A stretch of DNA of 34,552 nt from Oscillospiraceae bacterium (GTDB taxonomy: Bacteria > Bacillota_A > Clostridia > Oscillospirales > Oscillospiraceae): positions 1 through 34,552 of the forward strand of contig CADADE010000021.1 of assembly GCA_902786615.1 (NCBI GenBank), read 5' to 3'. Shown here one piece after another: positions 27,302 through 34,552 of this stretch (its first letter is position 1; each line of letters begins with the position of its first letter). Under the pieces are notes generated by a model. It made no database searches. It was not told the DNA's origin and saw only the letters and a list, made by a program, of their open reading frames with translations. The translations under genes and the position numbers were made by a program.

Positions 27302-28753
27302 ATGGATAAAAAGCAATCCGTTATCACCAATTTCATCTGGCGGCTGATGGAGCGCGGCGGCACCTATGTGATGAACTTCATCGTGTCCGTCATCCTCGCG
27401 CGCCTGCTGGAGCCCTCGCTCTACGGCAGCATCGCGCTTGTCACCGCCATCACCGCCATTTTGCAGGTCTTTGTGGACAGCGGCATGGCAAATTCCCTGA
27501 TCCAGAAGAAGGACACGGACGATCTGGATTATTCCTCCGTCTTTTACTTCAACCTTGTCTTCTGTCTGGTGCTGTATGGGGGGCTCTTCCTCGCAGCGCC
27601 CATGATCGGCCGCATCTATCACGATCTGTCGCTCGTGCCCGTGGTGCGTGTGCTGGGCCTCACGATCGTGGTGTCCGGCGTGAAGAACGTGCAGCAGGCC
27701 TATGTGGCCAAGACGATGCAGTTTCGCCGCTTCTTCTTCGCCACCCTGGGCGGCACGATCTTCTCCGCCGTCGTGGGCATTGCGCTTGCCTATCTCGGCA
27801 AGGGCGTGTGGGCGCTGGTGTTCCAGCAGCTTCTGAACGTGACGGTCAACACCGCGATCCTCTGGCTCACGGTGGGCTGGCGGCCGAAGCCCGTCTTCTC
27901 CTGGGAGCGGCTTAAAGTGCTCGTCTCCTACGGCTGGAAGCTGCTTGTCTCCCAGCTTCTGGACACGGCCTATCTCAAGCTCTATCAGTTCATCATAGGC
28001 CTGCGCTACTCCACGGCCGATCTCGCCTACTACAACAAGGGCGACCAGTTCCCCAACCTCATCATGGAGAACACCAACGCCTCTCTCGACAGTGTGCTGC
28101 TGCCGGTGCTGTCCTCCGAACAGGATGACAAAACGCGCGTGCGGGAGATGACCAGCCGCGCCATCCGCGTAAGCACCTATGTGCTGATGCCGCTGATGGC
28201 GGGTCTCGCCGTGTGCGCCGAGCCCGTGGTGCGCCTGCTGCTGACGGAAAAATGGATGCCCTGCGTGCCCTATATGCAGCTTTTCTGCGTGTATTACGCA
28301 CTCTGGCCCCTGCACACCGCAAACCTCAACGCCATCAAGGCCACCGGCCACAGCGGGATCTTCCTTTATCAGGAAATCATTAAGAAGGTACTGGAAACCG
28401 CCGTGCTGCTCGTCACCATGCGCTACAGCGTGATGGCGATCACCTGGGGCCTGCTCTTCTCCGGCTTCGCCTCGGTGCTCATAAACGCCTGGCCGAACCG
28501 GAAGCTCTTAAACTACAGCATCTTCCAGCAGCTGCGGGACGCCATGCCCGCGATGCTGCTTTCCGTCGTGATGGCCCTGATCCTGTACCCCGTGACCAGG
28601 ACAGGCCTGCACGATCTGATAAAGCTCATCATCATGGTTCCGGCGGGCGCGGCGATCTACGTGGCAGGCTCTGTTCTGTTTAAGGTCGAGAGCTTCCGGT
28701 ATATTCTGGAGATCGCGCAGAAGCTGCTGCACCGCGGAAAGGAGAACACCTGA
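27302..28753 (+). CDS. Wzx-like lipid-linked oligosaccharide flippase
   Basis: This 483-residue membrane protein has about 12-14 predicted helices and the start of the polysaccharide-transporter (MOP/Wzx, WzxC-like) family: FIWRLMERGGTYVMNFIVSVILARLLEPSLYG. The run DLAYYNKGDQFPNLIMENTNASLDSVLLPVLS in mid-protein is also typical. It should move an undecaprenyl-linked glycan across the membrane. It follows the double glycosyltransferase by 34 bases and its stop overlaps the next start (TGATG), so it is coupled to the ATP-grasp gene. No polymerase (Wzy) gene is seen here. Confidence 0.88.
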   Translation: MDKKQSVITNFIWRLMERGGTYVMNFIVSVILARLLEPSLYGSIALVTAITAILQVFVDSGMANSLIQKKDTDDLDYSSVFYFNLVFCLVLYGGLFLAAPMIGRIYHDLSLVPVVRVLGLTIVVSGVKNVQQAYVAKTMQFRRFFFATLGGTIFSAVVGIALAYLGKGVWALVFQQLLNVTVNTAILWLTVGWRPKPVFSWERLKVLVSYGWKLLVSQLLDTAYLKLYQFIIGLRYSTADLAYYNKGDQFPNLIMENTNASLDSVLLPVLSSEQDDKTRVREMTSRAIRVSTYVLMPLMAGLAVCAEPVVRLLLTEKWMPCVPYMQLFCVYYALWPLHTANLNAIKATGHSGIFLYQEIIKKVLETAVLLVTMRYSVMAITWGLLFSGFASVLINAWPNRKLLNYSIFQQLRDAMPAMLLSVVMALILYPVTRTGLHDLIKLIIMVPAGAAIYVAGSVLFKVESFRYILEIAQKLLHRGKENT

Positions 28754-29958
28754 TGCAAGAAAAGAAAAAACTGCTGCTCCTCGGAGGATCGAGCTTTCTT
28801 CTGCCCGTGATCCGGGAGGCCCATGCTCTGGGGCTGTACGTCGTCACCTGCGACTATCTGCCCGACAATCTCGCCCATAAGCACAGCGACGAATACCGAA
28901 ACGTGAGTATTCTCGACAAAGACGCCGTGCTGGACGCCGCGCGGGAGCTCGGCATCAGCGGCGTGATGAGCTTTGCCTGCGACCCCGGCGTCGTAACCGC
29001 GGCCTATGTCGCCGAGAAGCTGCAGCTCCCCTCCCCCGGCTCCTATGAGGCCACCTGCATTTTGCAGGACAAGGGGCGCTTTCGCGCCTTCCTGCGCGAC
29101 AACGGCTTCACCGTTCCCTGGGCGAAGCGCTATACCGAGCGCGCCGCCGCCCTGGCGGATGCGGGCTCCTTCACCTGGCCCGCCATCGTCAAGCCCGTGG
29201 ACTGCGCGGGCAGCAAGGGCGTCACCCGCGTGGACAGCGCCTTCGCGCTCGAGGCCGCCATCGACCGCGCCCTGGATTTCTCCCACGGCGGAGCCTTCAT
29301 TATTGAACAGTTCATTCAGCAGAAGGGCTTTTCCTCGGATACCGACTGCTTTGTGAAGGACGGGGAGCTCGTCTACTGCTCCTTTGATGAGCAGCGCTTT
29401 GACGGCAGCGCCGAAAACCCCTATACCCCCGCGGCCTACGCCTGGCCCTCCAGCATGCCGCAGGAGATCCAGGCCGAGCTCAGACAGGAGCTGCAGCGGC
29501 TCATGACCCTCCTGCACATCGGGACCGGCGTCTTCAACATTGAGACGCGGCAGGGCACCGACGGGCGGGCCTACATCATGGAGTGTACGCCCCGCGGCGG
29601 CGGCAACCGCCTGAGTGAAGTGCTGGAAATGGCGAGCGGCGCAAAGCTCATTCAAAACGCCGTGCGCGCCGCCGTCGGTCTCCCGACGGACGAGCTGCGC
29701 GATCCCGTCTATGACGGGCACTGGGCGGAAATCATCCTGCACAGCGATGTGGACGGCACGTTCTCCGAGCTTTGGATCGACCCCGCGCTCCGGGGCGCGG
29801 TCCGAGAGATCGACCTCTGGGTCAGGCCCGGGGATCGGGTCGAGCGCTTCAGCGGCGCAAACAAGGCCATCGGCACCCTGGTGCTGAACTTCCCCGACCG
29901 TGCCGCGCTGGAAAAATACATGTCCGACGATTCCTGGTACCGGATCGCCGCCGAATAA
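28753..29958 (+). CDS. ATP-grasp ligase, type 1 of the glycan cluster
   Basis: This 401-residue soluble protein has the carbamoyl-phosphate-synthase-like ATP-grasp layout. A Rossmann-like N-terminal part (about 6-85) is followed by AIVKPVDCAGSKGVTRV (144-160, with ATP-binding Lys147), IIEQFI (183-188) and the metal site ECTPRGGGNR (277-286). Such enzymes make an acyl-phosphate and join it to an amine or thiol. The substrate cannot be told from sequence. Its gene overlaps the flippase gene by one base and is followed after 26 bases by a second, different ATP-grasp gene, so the two probably act in one pathway, perhaps adding amino acids to a sugar. Confidence 0.85.
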   Translation: MQEKKKLLLLGGSSFLLPVIREAHALGLYVVTCDYLPDNLAHKHSDEYRNVSILDKDAVLDAARELGISGVMSFACDPGVVTAAYVAEKLQLPSPGSYEATCILQDKGRFRAFLRDNGFTVPWAKRYTERAAALADAGSFTWPAIVKPVDCAGSKGVTRVDSAFALEAAIDRALDFSHGGAFIIEQFIQQKGFSSDTDCFVKDGELVYCSFDEQRFDGSAENPYTPAAYAWPSSMPQEIQAELRQELQRLMTLLHIGTGVFNIETRQGTDGRAYIMECTPRGGGNRLSEVLEMASGAKLIQNAVRAAVGLPTDELRDPVYDGHWAEIILHSDVDGTFSELWIDPALRGAVREIDLWVRPGDRVERFSGANKAIGTLVLNFPDRAALEKYMSDDSWYRIAAE

Positions 29959-29984
29959 ATGGATAAGATTGGAGAGAGAAAGAT

Positions 29985-31265
29985 ATGAAGAAGCTTTTGA
30001 TGCTCGGCACCAGCTACGGTACGCTTCTGATGCTGGATTACGCAAAGAAGCAGGGCGTTCACACCATCGTCACCGACTATCTGGAGCCTGAACATTCCCC
30101 CGGCAAGCTGGCCGCCGACGAATACTGGATGCTCAACACCGGCGATCTGGACGCGCTGGAGGCCAAATGCCGCGCCGAGGGCGTAAACGCCGTGGTCTGC
30201 GGTATCAGCGAATTTAATCTGGAAATGTGCATGGCCCTCTGCAAGCGGCTGGGGCTCCCCTGCTACTGTACGCCGGAGGCCTGGCACTACTCCCGGGACA
30301 AGGTGGATTACAAGGCCCTCGCCACGTCCCTCGGCGCGCCGCTCGCGACCGACTATTTTCTCTCCGATCCCCCCACGCGCGAGGAGCTGGACCGCATCCA
30401 GTACCCTGTCGTGGTCAAGCCCGTTGACCTGAGCTGCAACCGCGGCATCAGCTACGTCGCCAATGAAGAGGAGCTCATAAAGGCCTGCGACTACGCCCGC
30501 TCCATGTCCAAGAGCCGCAAGCTCGTGGTCGAGCGCATGCTGCACGGCGAGGAGTGGTACGGCACCTACGCCCTCGCGGACGGGAAGGTGAGCCTGCTGG
30601 GGCTGTGCGCCATGTATGCCCAGCCGGGCTACCCCAAATTCTGCTACTCCATCACCTCCACCCTCTCCAACCATGTGGAGGACTTCTGCCGCGAGATCAA
30701 CCCCCATATTGAGCGGGTTTTGAAGGCAGTCGGCTGCCGCGAGGGCTACGCCTGGACGCAGGCCATGCTGGACGAGGACGGACACTTCTATATTATTGAG
30801 ATGGGCTACCGTCTGGACGGCGACATGATGTTCGTCCCCTTCAAGGAGCTGCTGGACTTCGATGTGGTGGCCTGGATCGTGGACTACGCCCTCGGAAAAA
30901 GGAACGATCCCGCCATGCTGCCCCCGTCGCAGGAGAAGGCCTTCAAGCGCTGCGCCACAAGCTACATGCTCTGGACCAACGAAAAAGGCGGCGTCATCGG
31001 CGCCATCGAAGGGCTGGACGAAGTGCGAAGCTGGCCCGGCGTGACGGTGGACTCCCTCGCCTGCGTTGGCGATCCCATCCGCCCCTACGGCCCTCTCGGC
31101 TGCATCCTCTTCACTACCGAAAACGCGGAGGAGATGTTTGCGCTGATTAAAAAGATCAACGATACCGTGCGCATCACCAACACCGAGGGGGAAAACGTGC
31201 TTATTTATTACGATGATTTCGACTACCTCCGCCGCGTCTATCAGGAGGGTCTGGCCGGGAAATAA
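29985..31265 (+). CDS. ATP-grasp ligase, type 2 of the glycan cluster
   Basis: This 426-residue protein shares the ATP-grasp plan with its neighbour but is clearly diverged. It has the N-terminal MLGTSYGTLLML (6-17), PVVVKPVDLSCNRGIS (141-156, Lys145), and VVER (181-184). At the metal site it has IEMGYRLDGD (271-280) where the first enzyme has ECTPRGGGNR, so the Asn/Arg pattern is changed. The last about 120 residues form a C-terminal domain that also exists in the first. It may use another substrate, or be a partner with altered activity. GGAGAG precedes the ATG. Confidence 0.82.
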   Translation: MKKLLMLGTSYGTLLMLDYAKKQGVHTIVTDYLEPEHSPGKLAADEYWMLNTGDLDALEAKCRAEGVNAVVCGISEFNLEMCMALCKRLGLPCYCTPEAWHYSRDKVDYKALATSLGAPLATDYFLSDPPTREELDRIQYPVVVKPVDLSCNRGISYVANEEELIKACDYARSMSKSRKLVVERMLHGEEWYGTYALADGKVSLLGLCAMYAQPGYPKFCYSITSTLSNHVEDFCREINPHIERVLKAVGCREGYAWTQAMLDEDGHFYIIEMGYRLDGDMMFVPFKELLDFDVVAWIVDYALGKRNDPAMLPPSQEKAFKRCATSYMLWTNEKGGVIGAIEGLDEVRSWPGVTVDSLACVGDPIRPYGPLGCILFTTENAEEMFALIKKINDTVRITNTEGENVLIYYDDFDYLRRVYQEGLAGK

Positions 31266-31306
31266 CGCCCCGCGGCCGCATCTATTCACAGCAAGGAGAA
31301 TGCCTT

Positions 31307-32470
31307 TTGGAACTGTTCAACAATATCGTCTATTTTATCGGCTCCTGCACGACACTGGTGTGCATCGTGCTCTGCCTCGTCCTGTTTTTCGCCTGCAAGA
31401 GCAAGGATAAGGATGGCCGCCGCGTCGAGCTTGAAAGCAGCACCCCCGAAGCCCCCTGGCCTCTCGGTCTCTGGATCGCGGGCGTCTTCGTCGCCGGCAC
31501 CGGCGTCGCGCTGATGTACGCCCCCGGCGATCTGGTGGGCTATGTGCAGCAGGGGCTCAACCCCGTGGAGTCGATCACGATGGTCGCCCTGCTTAACGGC
31601 GCGCCCGTCTGGGCCATGTATTCCGTCGTCGGCCTGTGGTACATGAAGCACATGGACTCCAAGATCGGCAAAATCGCCGCCATGCTCTCCACCGTGCTCG
31701 GCATGTCCATCTCCCTGTGGACGGGCATGAACACCGTGACCCGCTTCATCGGCCTGAGCTTTCCCGGACTCAAGTTCCTGCTCGCCGCCATTACGGTCCT
31801 CGTCGCCATGACCTCGGCCAAGTACAATCTGCTCAAGGGCATGTCGCGCCTCGCGTTTCTGATGTTCTTCATCGCCTTTCTCGCCGTCCTGTCCACGCCG
31901 CTGACGGATTTTCACTTCATGCCCATCACGGGCAGCATCACCCAGAACTTCTGGCGTGAGTATTTCTACGGGCCGACGGCGGCAAGCTGGATTTTCTGGT
32001 TCCTCTCCTGGACGCCGACGGTCTCCCGCTGGCTCGCCCACATCTCCAAGGGCAGAACCATGAAGGAGTACATCGCCGGCACCATGATCCTGCCGACCGT
32101 CCTGGCCTTTGTGTGGATGGCGGTGTCGTGGATGTATCAGGACGTTATCATGAGCTTCAACCTGGCCAAGAACATCTCCTCCTTCATCCCCTGCGTGATC
32201 TTCATTCTCTCCGGCCTGCTCTTCATGACCGGCACCCTGGACTCCGACTGCAAGGTGTTTACGGAGGATCTGGAGTTTCTGACGGGCGGAAAAATCCATC
32301 ACATCACCTCGATCCCGTATTACGGGCTCTTTGTGCTCTTTGTGTTCAGCCTCTTCATCTCCGGCATCATCCGCAAGCCCTTCGCCTTTAACGAATATTC
32401 CTCCCTGATCTTCATGCCCCTGATGTTCCTGAGCATCCGGGAATGCGTAAAGATCATCAAAAAGCGGTAG
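31307..32470 (+). CDS. Divergent BCCT-like membrane transporter
   Basis: This 387-residue protein has about 10 predicted helices. It resembles the betaine/choline/carnitine transporter (BCCT) family in order and spacing: FVAGTGVALMYAPGDLVGY (61-79) where BCCT has the glycine-rich helix, GAPVWAMYSVVGLWYM (98-113), and SWIFWFLSWTP followed by SRWLAHISKGRT (227-251), which matches the BCCT block with the ISRGRT loop. BCCT proteins are normally about 500 residues; this one is shorter and its glycine motif (usually GMGIGL) and aromatic box are changed, so substrate and even transport activity are open. Start TTG 31307 is used: AAGGAGA lies eight bases before it and the nearby ATG 31300 is out of frame. 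Confidence 0.6.
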   Translation: MELFNNIVYFIGSCTTLVCIVLCLVLFFACKSKDKDGRRVELESSTPEAPWPLGLWIAGVFVAGTGVALMYAPGDLVGYVQQGLNPVESITMVALLNGAPVWAMYSVVGLWYMKHMDSKIGKIAAMLSTVLGMSISLWTGMNTVTRFIGLSFPGLKFLLAAITVLVAMTSAKYNLLKGMSRLAFLMFFIAFLAVLSTPLTDFHFMPITGSITQNFWREYFYGPTAASWIFWFLSWTPTVSRWLAHISKGRTMKEYIAGTMILPTVLAFVWMAVSWMYQDVIMSFNLAKNISSFIPCVIFILSGLLFMTGTLDSDCKVFTEDLEFLTGGKIHHITSIPYYGLFVLFVFSLFISGIIRKPFAFNEYSSLIFMPLMFLSIRECVKIIKKR

Positions 32471-32505
32471 GCCGCAGCCTGCCGCGGAAAGAAGGATCGC
32501 AAGCC

Positions 32506-33606
32506 ATGTCCGAAACCATCAACGTAACGCGCTCCGCCCTGCCCTCCTTTGAGGAATACTGCGACGAGATCCGCAGCATCTGGGACAGCCACTGGCTGAC
32601 CAATATGGGGGAAAAGCACCAGGCGCTGGAAAAAGCCCTGCAGGACTATCTGGGGGTCCGGCATGTGAGTCTGCTCACGAACGGCCACCTCGCGCTGGAA
32701 AACATCCTGCAGGCCTATGACCTGCACGGGGAGATCATCACCTCCCCCTATACCTTCGCCTCCACCACTCACGCCATTGTGCGCTGCGGCTGCACGCCGG
32801 TCTTCTGCGACATCGACCCGGTGAGCTACACCATCGACCCGGACAAGGTCGAGGCACTGATCACGGACAAGACCGTCGCCATCCTGCCCATCCACGTCTA
32901 CGGCAATCTCTGCGACACCGAGGCGCTGGACCGCATTGCCAAAAAGCACGGCCTCAAGCTGATTTACGACGCGGCCCACGCCTTCGGCGTGCGGAAAAAC
33001 GGCGTCAGCTCCGCCTGCTTCGGGGACGCCTCCATGTTCTCCTTCCACGCCACCAAGGTTTTCCACACCATCGAGGGCGGCGCGCTCTGCTACAGCGACG
33101 ACAGCCTTGTCCAGCGCATTTATGATCTCAAAAACTTCGGCATCCACGGGCCGGAGGAGGTGCCCTTCGTCGGCGGCAACGCGAAGATGAACGAGTTCTG
33201 CGCCGCCATGGGCCTGTGCGAGCTGCGGCATCTGGACGACTGGATCGCCGAGCGCAAGACGGTCGTGGAGCATTACCGCGCCCGCCTCGGCGGGGTGCCG
33301 GGTCTGAAGCTCAACACCCCGCAGCCCGGCGTGGAATCCAACTACGCCTACTTCCCCGTGATCTTCGACGGCTACAAATATGACCGCGACGAAGTCTTTG
33401 ACCGTCTTGGGGAGCAGCATATCGTCGCCCGCAAGTATTTCTACCCCATCACCAATTCCTTTGAATGCTACCGCGGTCTCCCGGGCTTTGATCCCGACGC
33501 GACGCCCATCGCCAAATTCATGGCGGAGCGCGTGCTGACGCTGCCGCTGTACCCCGATCTCAGCGCTGACAATGTAGATCGGATCTGTGACATCATTTTA
33601 CGGTGA
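32506..33606 (+). CDS. DegT/DnrJ/EryC1/StrS-family PLP sugar aminotransferase
   Basis: This 366-residue enzyme should transfer an amino group to a keto-sugar nucleotide. It has the family plan: TSPYTFASTTHAI (79-91), ILPIHVYGN (126-134), YDAAHAFG (154-161, Asp155 binds the PLP ring nitrogen), and FSFHATKVFHTIEGG (178-192) with PLP-binding Lys184. The FHATK-VFHTIEGG pattern resembles enzymes such as FdtB and VioA that make 3- or 4-amino-6-deoxysugars. The sugar is not known. The start at 32506 was chosen over the in-frame ATG 32443 (which lies inside the previous gene) because GAAGGA precedes it. It would supply the amino sugar that the ATP-grasp ligases could acylate. Confidence 0.92.
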   Translation: MSETINVTRSALPSFEEYCDEIRSIWDSHWLTNMGEKHQALEKALQDYLGVRHVSLLTNGHLALENILQAYDLHGEIITSPYTFASTTHAIVRCGCTPVFCDIDPVSYTIDPDKVEALITDKTVAILPIHVYGNLCDTEALDRIAKKHGLKLIYDAAHAFGVRKNGVSSACFGDASMFSFHATKVFHTIEGGALCYSDDSLVQRIYDLKNFGIHGPEEVPFVGGNAKMNEFCAAMGLCELRHLDDWIAERKTVVEHYRARLGGVPGLKLNTPQPGVESNYAYFPVIFDGYKYDRDEVFDRLGEQHIVARKYFYPITNSFECYRGLPGFDPDATPIAKFMAERVLTLPLYPDLSADNVDRICDIILR

Positions 33607-33644
33607 AAGCTCTGCTTCCACTGTAAAAATTTTGAATCAAGTGC

Positions 33645-33678
33645 GTGATTCTCGCCCCTGACGGGGCAAGCGAATCAC
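33645..33678. repeat. Stem-loop 1 in the leader of the hypothetical gene
   Basis: GTGATTC/GAATCAC and an inner GCCCC/GGGGC pair, with a small interior loop. It lies 39 bases after the aminotransferase stop codon. No U-tract follows. Confidence 0.55.
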
Positions 33679-33686
33679 ATGCGCAA

Positions 33687-33745
33687 AAATCCCCATGCGC
33701 GTGAGCTTACATGCGTTGTACAGCCATTTCAGCGCATGGGAATTT
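33687..33745. repeat. Long inverted repeat before the anchored hypothetical gene
   Basis: AAATCCCCATGCGC (33687-33700) matches the reverse complement of GCGCATGGGAATTT (33732-33745) at 13 of 14 positions, leaving a loop of about 31 bases. It ends just before the ribosome binding site, so it could affect expression. Confidence 0.55.
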
Positions 33746-33764
33746 AAGATAAGGAGTGTGCGCC

Positions 33765-34364
33765 ATGTTGTTATGGAAATGGAAAGTGATCGCTCCGCTC
33801 GCGATGACGGCGATCGGCGCTGCGGTAACGGGCATTGCGATCCTCCGGCAGAAGCTCCCGACGGAGCTGCCCGCCGGGGAGGACGCCGCAGCAAAGCCCG
33901 CCGCGCGCAAAACCGGCAGCTACAGCTTTATCTCCGGCTTCAAGGACGCCGCGACGGTGGAAGTGCTCATCGACTATGACCCCGAAAAGTTCAGCTTTGT
34001 CGTGGTCGAGGACGAATTTCTCAACTATTCCAGCGCCTCCCATGCGGCGATCCTCTACGGGAAGGACTTCAACGTCCAGCTTGAATATGCCCCCTACTAT
34101 CAGGGCGAGGATTTTGCCGCCCACCGGGCCCAGCTGGAAGAAAAGTATCAGACGCGCGGGGAGATCCGCTGCGGCGCGCTCACGGGTTTCTGGGTGCTGG
34201 ACGGTGACAACATTGCCATCCACTTCCCCATCCCGGACGATACGCAGAGCTTCCTGCTTGTGACAGTGCAGAAAACGCCGGATTACGACGACGAGCTCAC
34301 GACGCTTCCGGACTATGCGCCGCTCAAAGAGCTGCTCGGCACGATCCGCTTCGTGCGAAGCTGA
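33765..34364 (+). CDS. Membrane-anchored hypothetical protein
   Basis: I do not recognise this 199-residue protein. One N-terminal helix (about 8-27) with basic residues before it suggests an uncleaved anchor, with the rest outside. After an Ala/Pro-rich spacer (about 32-50) comes a compact domain of mixed strands rich in aromatics and acids (about 52-199, for example FSFVVVEDEFLNYSS and GALTGFWVLDGDNIAIHFP). No catalytic motif is visible. ATG 33765 was chosen over the in-frame GTG 33756, since AAGGAG (33751-33756) overlaps that GTG. It lies after the glycan cluster but behind two stem-loops, so it may be a separate unit. Confidence 0.75.
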   Translation: MLLWKWKVIAPLAMTAIGAAVTGIAILRQKLPTELPAGEDAAAKPAARKTGSYSFISGFKDAATVEVLIDYDPEKFSFVVVEDEFLNYSSASHAAILYGKDFNVQLEYAPYYQGEDFAAHRAQLEEKYQTRGEIRCGALTGFWVLDGDNIAIHFPIPDDTQSFLLVTVQKTPDYDDELTTLPDYAPLKELLGTIRFVRS

Positions 34365-34373
34365 ACCCCTTCC

Positions 34374-34424
34374 ACCGCTGAAGCGGTCCCCCTCCCCCAA
34401 ACGCCGCTACGCGGCTGAGGGAGG
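34374..34424. repeat. Two adjacent short hairpins
   Basis: ACCGC-TGAA-GCGGT (34374-34387) is followed by CCTCCC...GCCGC-TAC-GCGGC...GGGAGG (34391-34424). The style resembles short extragenic palindromes found in GC-rich Clostridia. Confidence 0.5.
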
Positions 34425-34436
34425 CACTCCGCCAAA

Positions 34437-34476
34437 ACAGCCCCTCGGGATCTTCCCGAGGGGCTGTGGTGTTTTA
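34437..34476. terminator. Probable bidirectional terminator between convergent genes
   Basis: ACAGCCCCTCGGGA pairs perfectly with TCCCGAGGGGCTGT across three bases; GGTGTTTT follows on the + strand. It sits between the hypothetical gene and the incoming - strand gene. Confidence 0.75.
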
Positions 34477-34490
34477 TGCGGTTTTGCGGA

Positions 34491-34552
34491 TTATTCGTAG
34501 AGGGCTTTGAGCTTCATGAGATGCTCGTAACGTCTCTTGGCTTCCTCCTCGT
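34491..34552 (-). CDS. 3' end of an unidentified - strand gene (partial)
   Basis: Read on the - strand, an open frame enters from the window edge and ends in TAA at 34491-34493. The last residues are EEEAKRRYEHLMKLKALYE, a charged helix. That is too little to assign a family. Its convergent orientation and the terminator next to it support a real gene end. Confidence 0.5.
   Translation of the reverse strand, partial: EEEAKRRYEHLMKLKALYE

Noticed and set aside
29709..31289. Long - strand open frame of 526 codons opposite the ATP-grasp genes
   Set aside because: No recognisable motif and no ribosome binding site; the + strand genes are supported by ATP-grasp motifs and tight spacing.
32443..32505. 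Upstream start for the aminotransferase gene at ATG 32443
   Set aside because: It lies inside the BCCT-like gene, has no ribosome binding site, and the added residues do not fit the family.

Overview
The window looks like chromosomal DNA from a GC-rich anaerobic Firmicute, most likely a gut Clostridium of the Oscillospiraceae type. This is inferred from the GC-rich codon use, AGGAGG-type ribosome binding sites, a biotin/sodium decarboxylase cluster, a BmpA-type nucleoside ABC transporter, a MazF/EndoA-type toxin, a cysteine protease with leucine-rich repeats, and no outer-membrane genes. No tRNA, rRNA, CRISPR array, IS transposase or phage gene was recognised. Genes are densely packed, and no gap without a gene exceeds about 290 bases.

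Layout. (1) 1-3853, + strand: the tail of a probable citrate-type transporter, then a four-gene sodium-pumping oxaloacetate decarboxylase operon (alpha, OadG/delta, biotin carrier, beta membrane pump). (2) 4006-7182, +: a secreted papain-like protease with LRR repeats, behind a near-consensus promoter with a perfect palindrome at the expected transcription start. (3) 7250-17790, - strand: an aldo/keto reductase with two ferredoxin-like clusters, a PMT-like membrane glycosyltransferase, a NagD-like HAD phosphatase, glycerol kinase, pyrimidine-nucleoside phosphorylase, a hypothetical protein, a MazF toxin with no visible antitoxin, the HflC/HflK pair and a small P-loop protein. (4) 18029-25044, +: a nucleoside uptake module (BmpA, a FucI/AraA-like protein, NupO-, NupP- and NupQ-like proteins), followed by pseudouridine-5'-phosphate glycosidase. 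(5) 25234-33606, +: a surface-glycan cluster with a double GT2 glycosyltransferase, a Wzx-like flippase, two different ATP-grasp ligases, a divergent BCCT-like membrane protein and a DegT/DnrJ-type sugar aminotransferase. (6) 33765-34364, +: an anchored hypothetical protein, then the 3' end of a - strand gene.

How the genes work together. The first block fits citrate/oxaloacetate fermentation that generates a sodium gradient. The nucleoside transporter, PsuG and the pyrimidine-nucleoside phosphorylase suggest nucleoside scavenging for ribose and bases; the FucI-like protein in that operon has no obvious role. The glycan cluster is the best candidate for something undescribed. It combines assembly and flipping genes with two ATP-grasp ligases, a sugar aminotransferase and a BCCT-like protein, which could mean amide-linked decoration of an amino sugar by an imported small amine or amino acid. 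That last reading is inference only.

The intergenic regions hold structured repeats: a 167-bp near-symmetric palindrome (MITE-like) between the nucleoside phosphorylase and glycerol kinase genes, a second repeat family with two inverted copies about 14 kb apart, and several strong hairpins.
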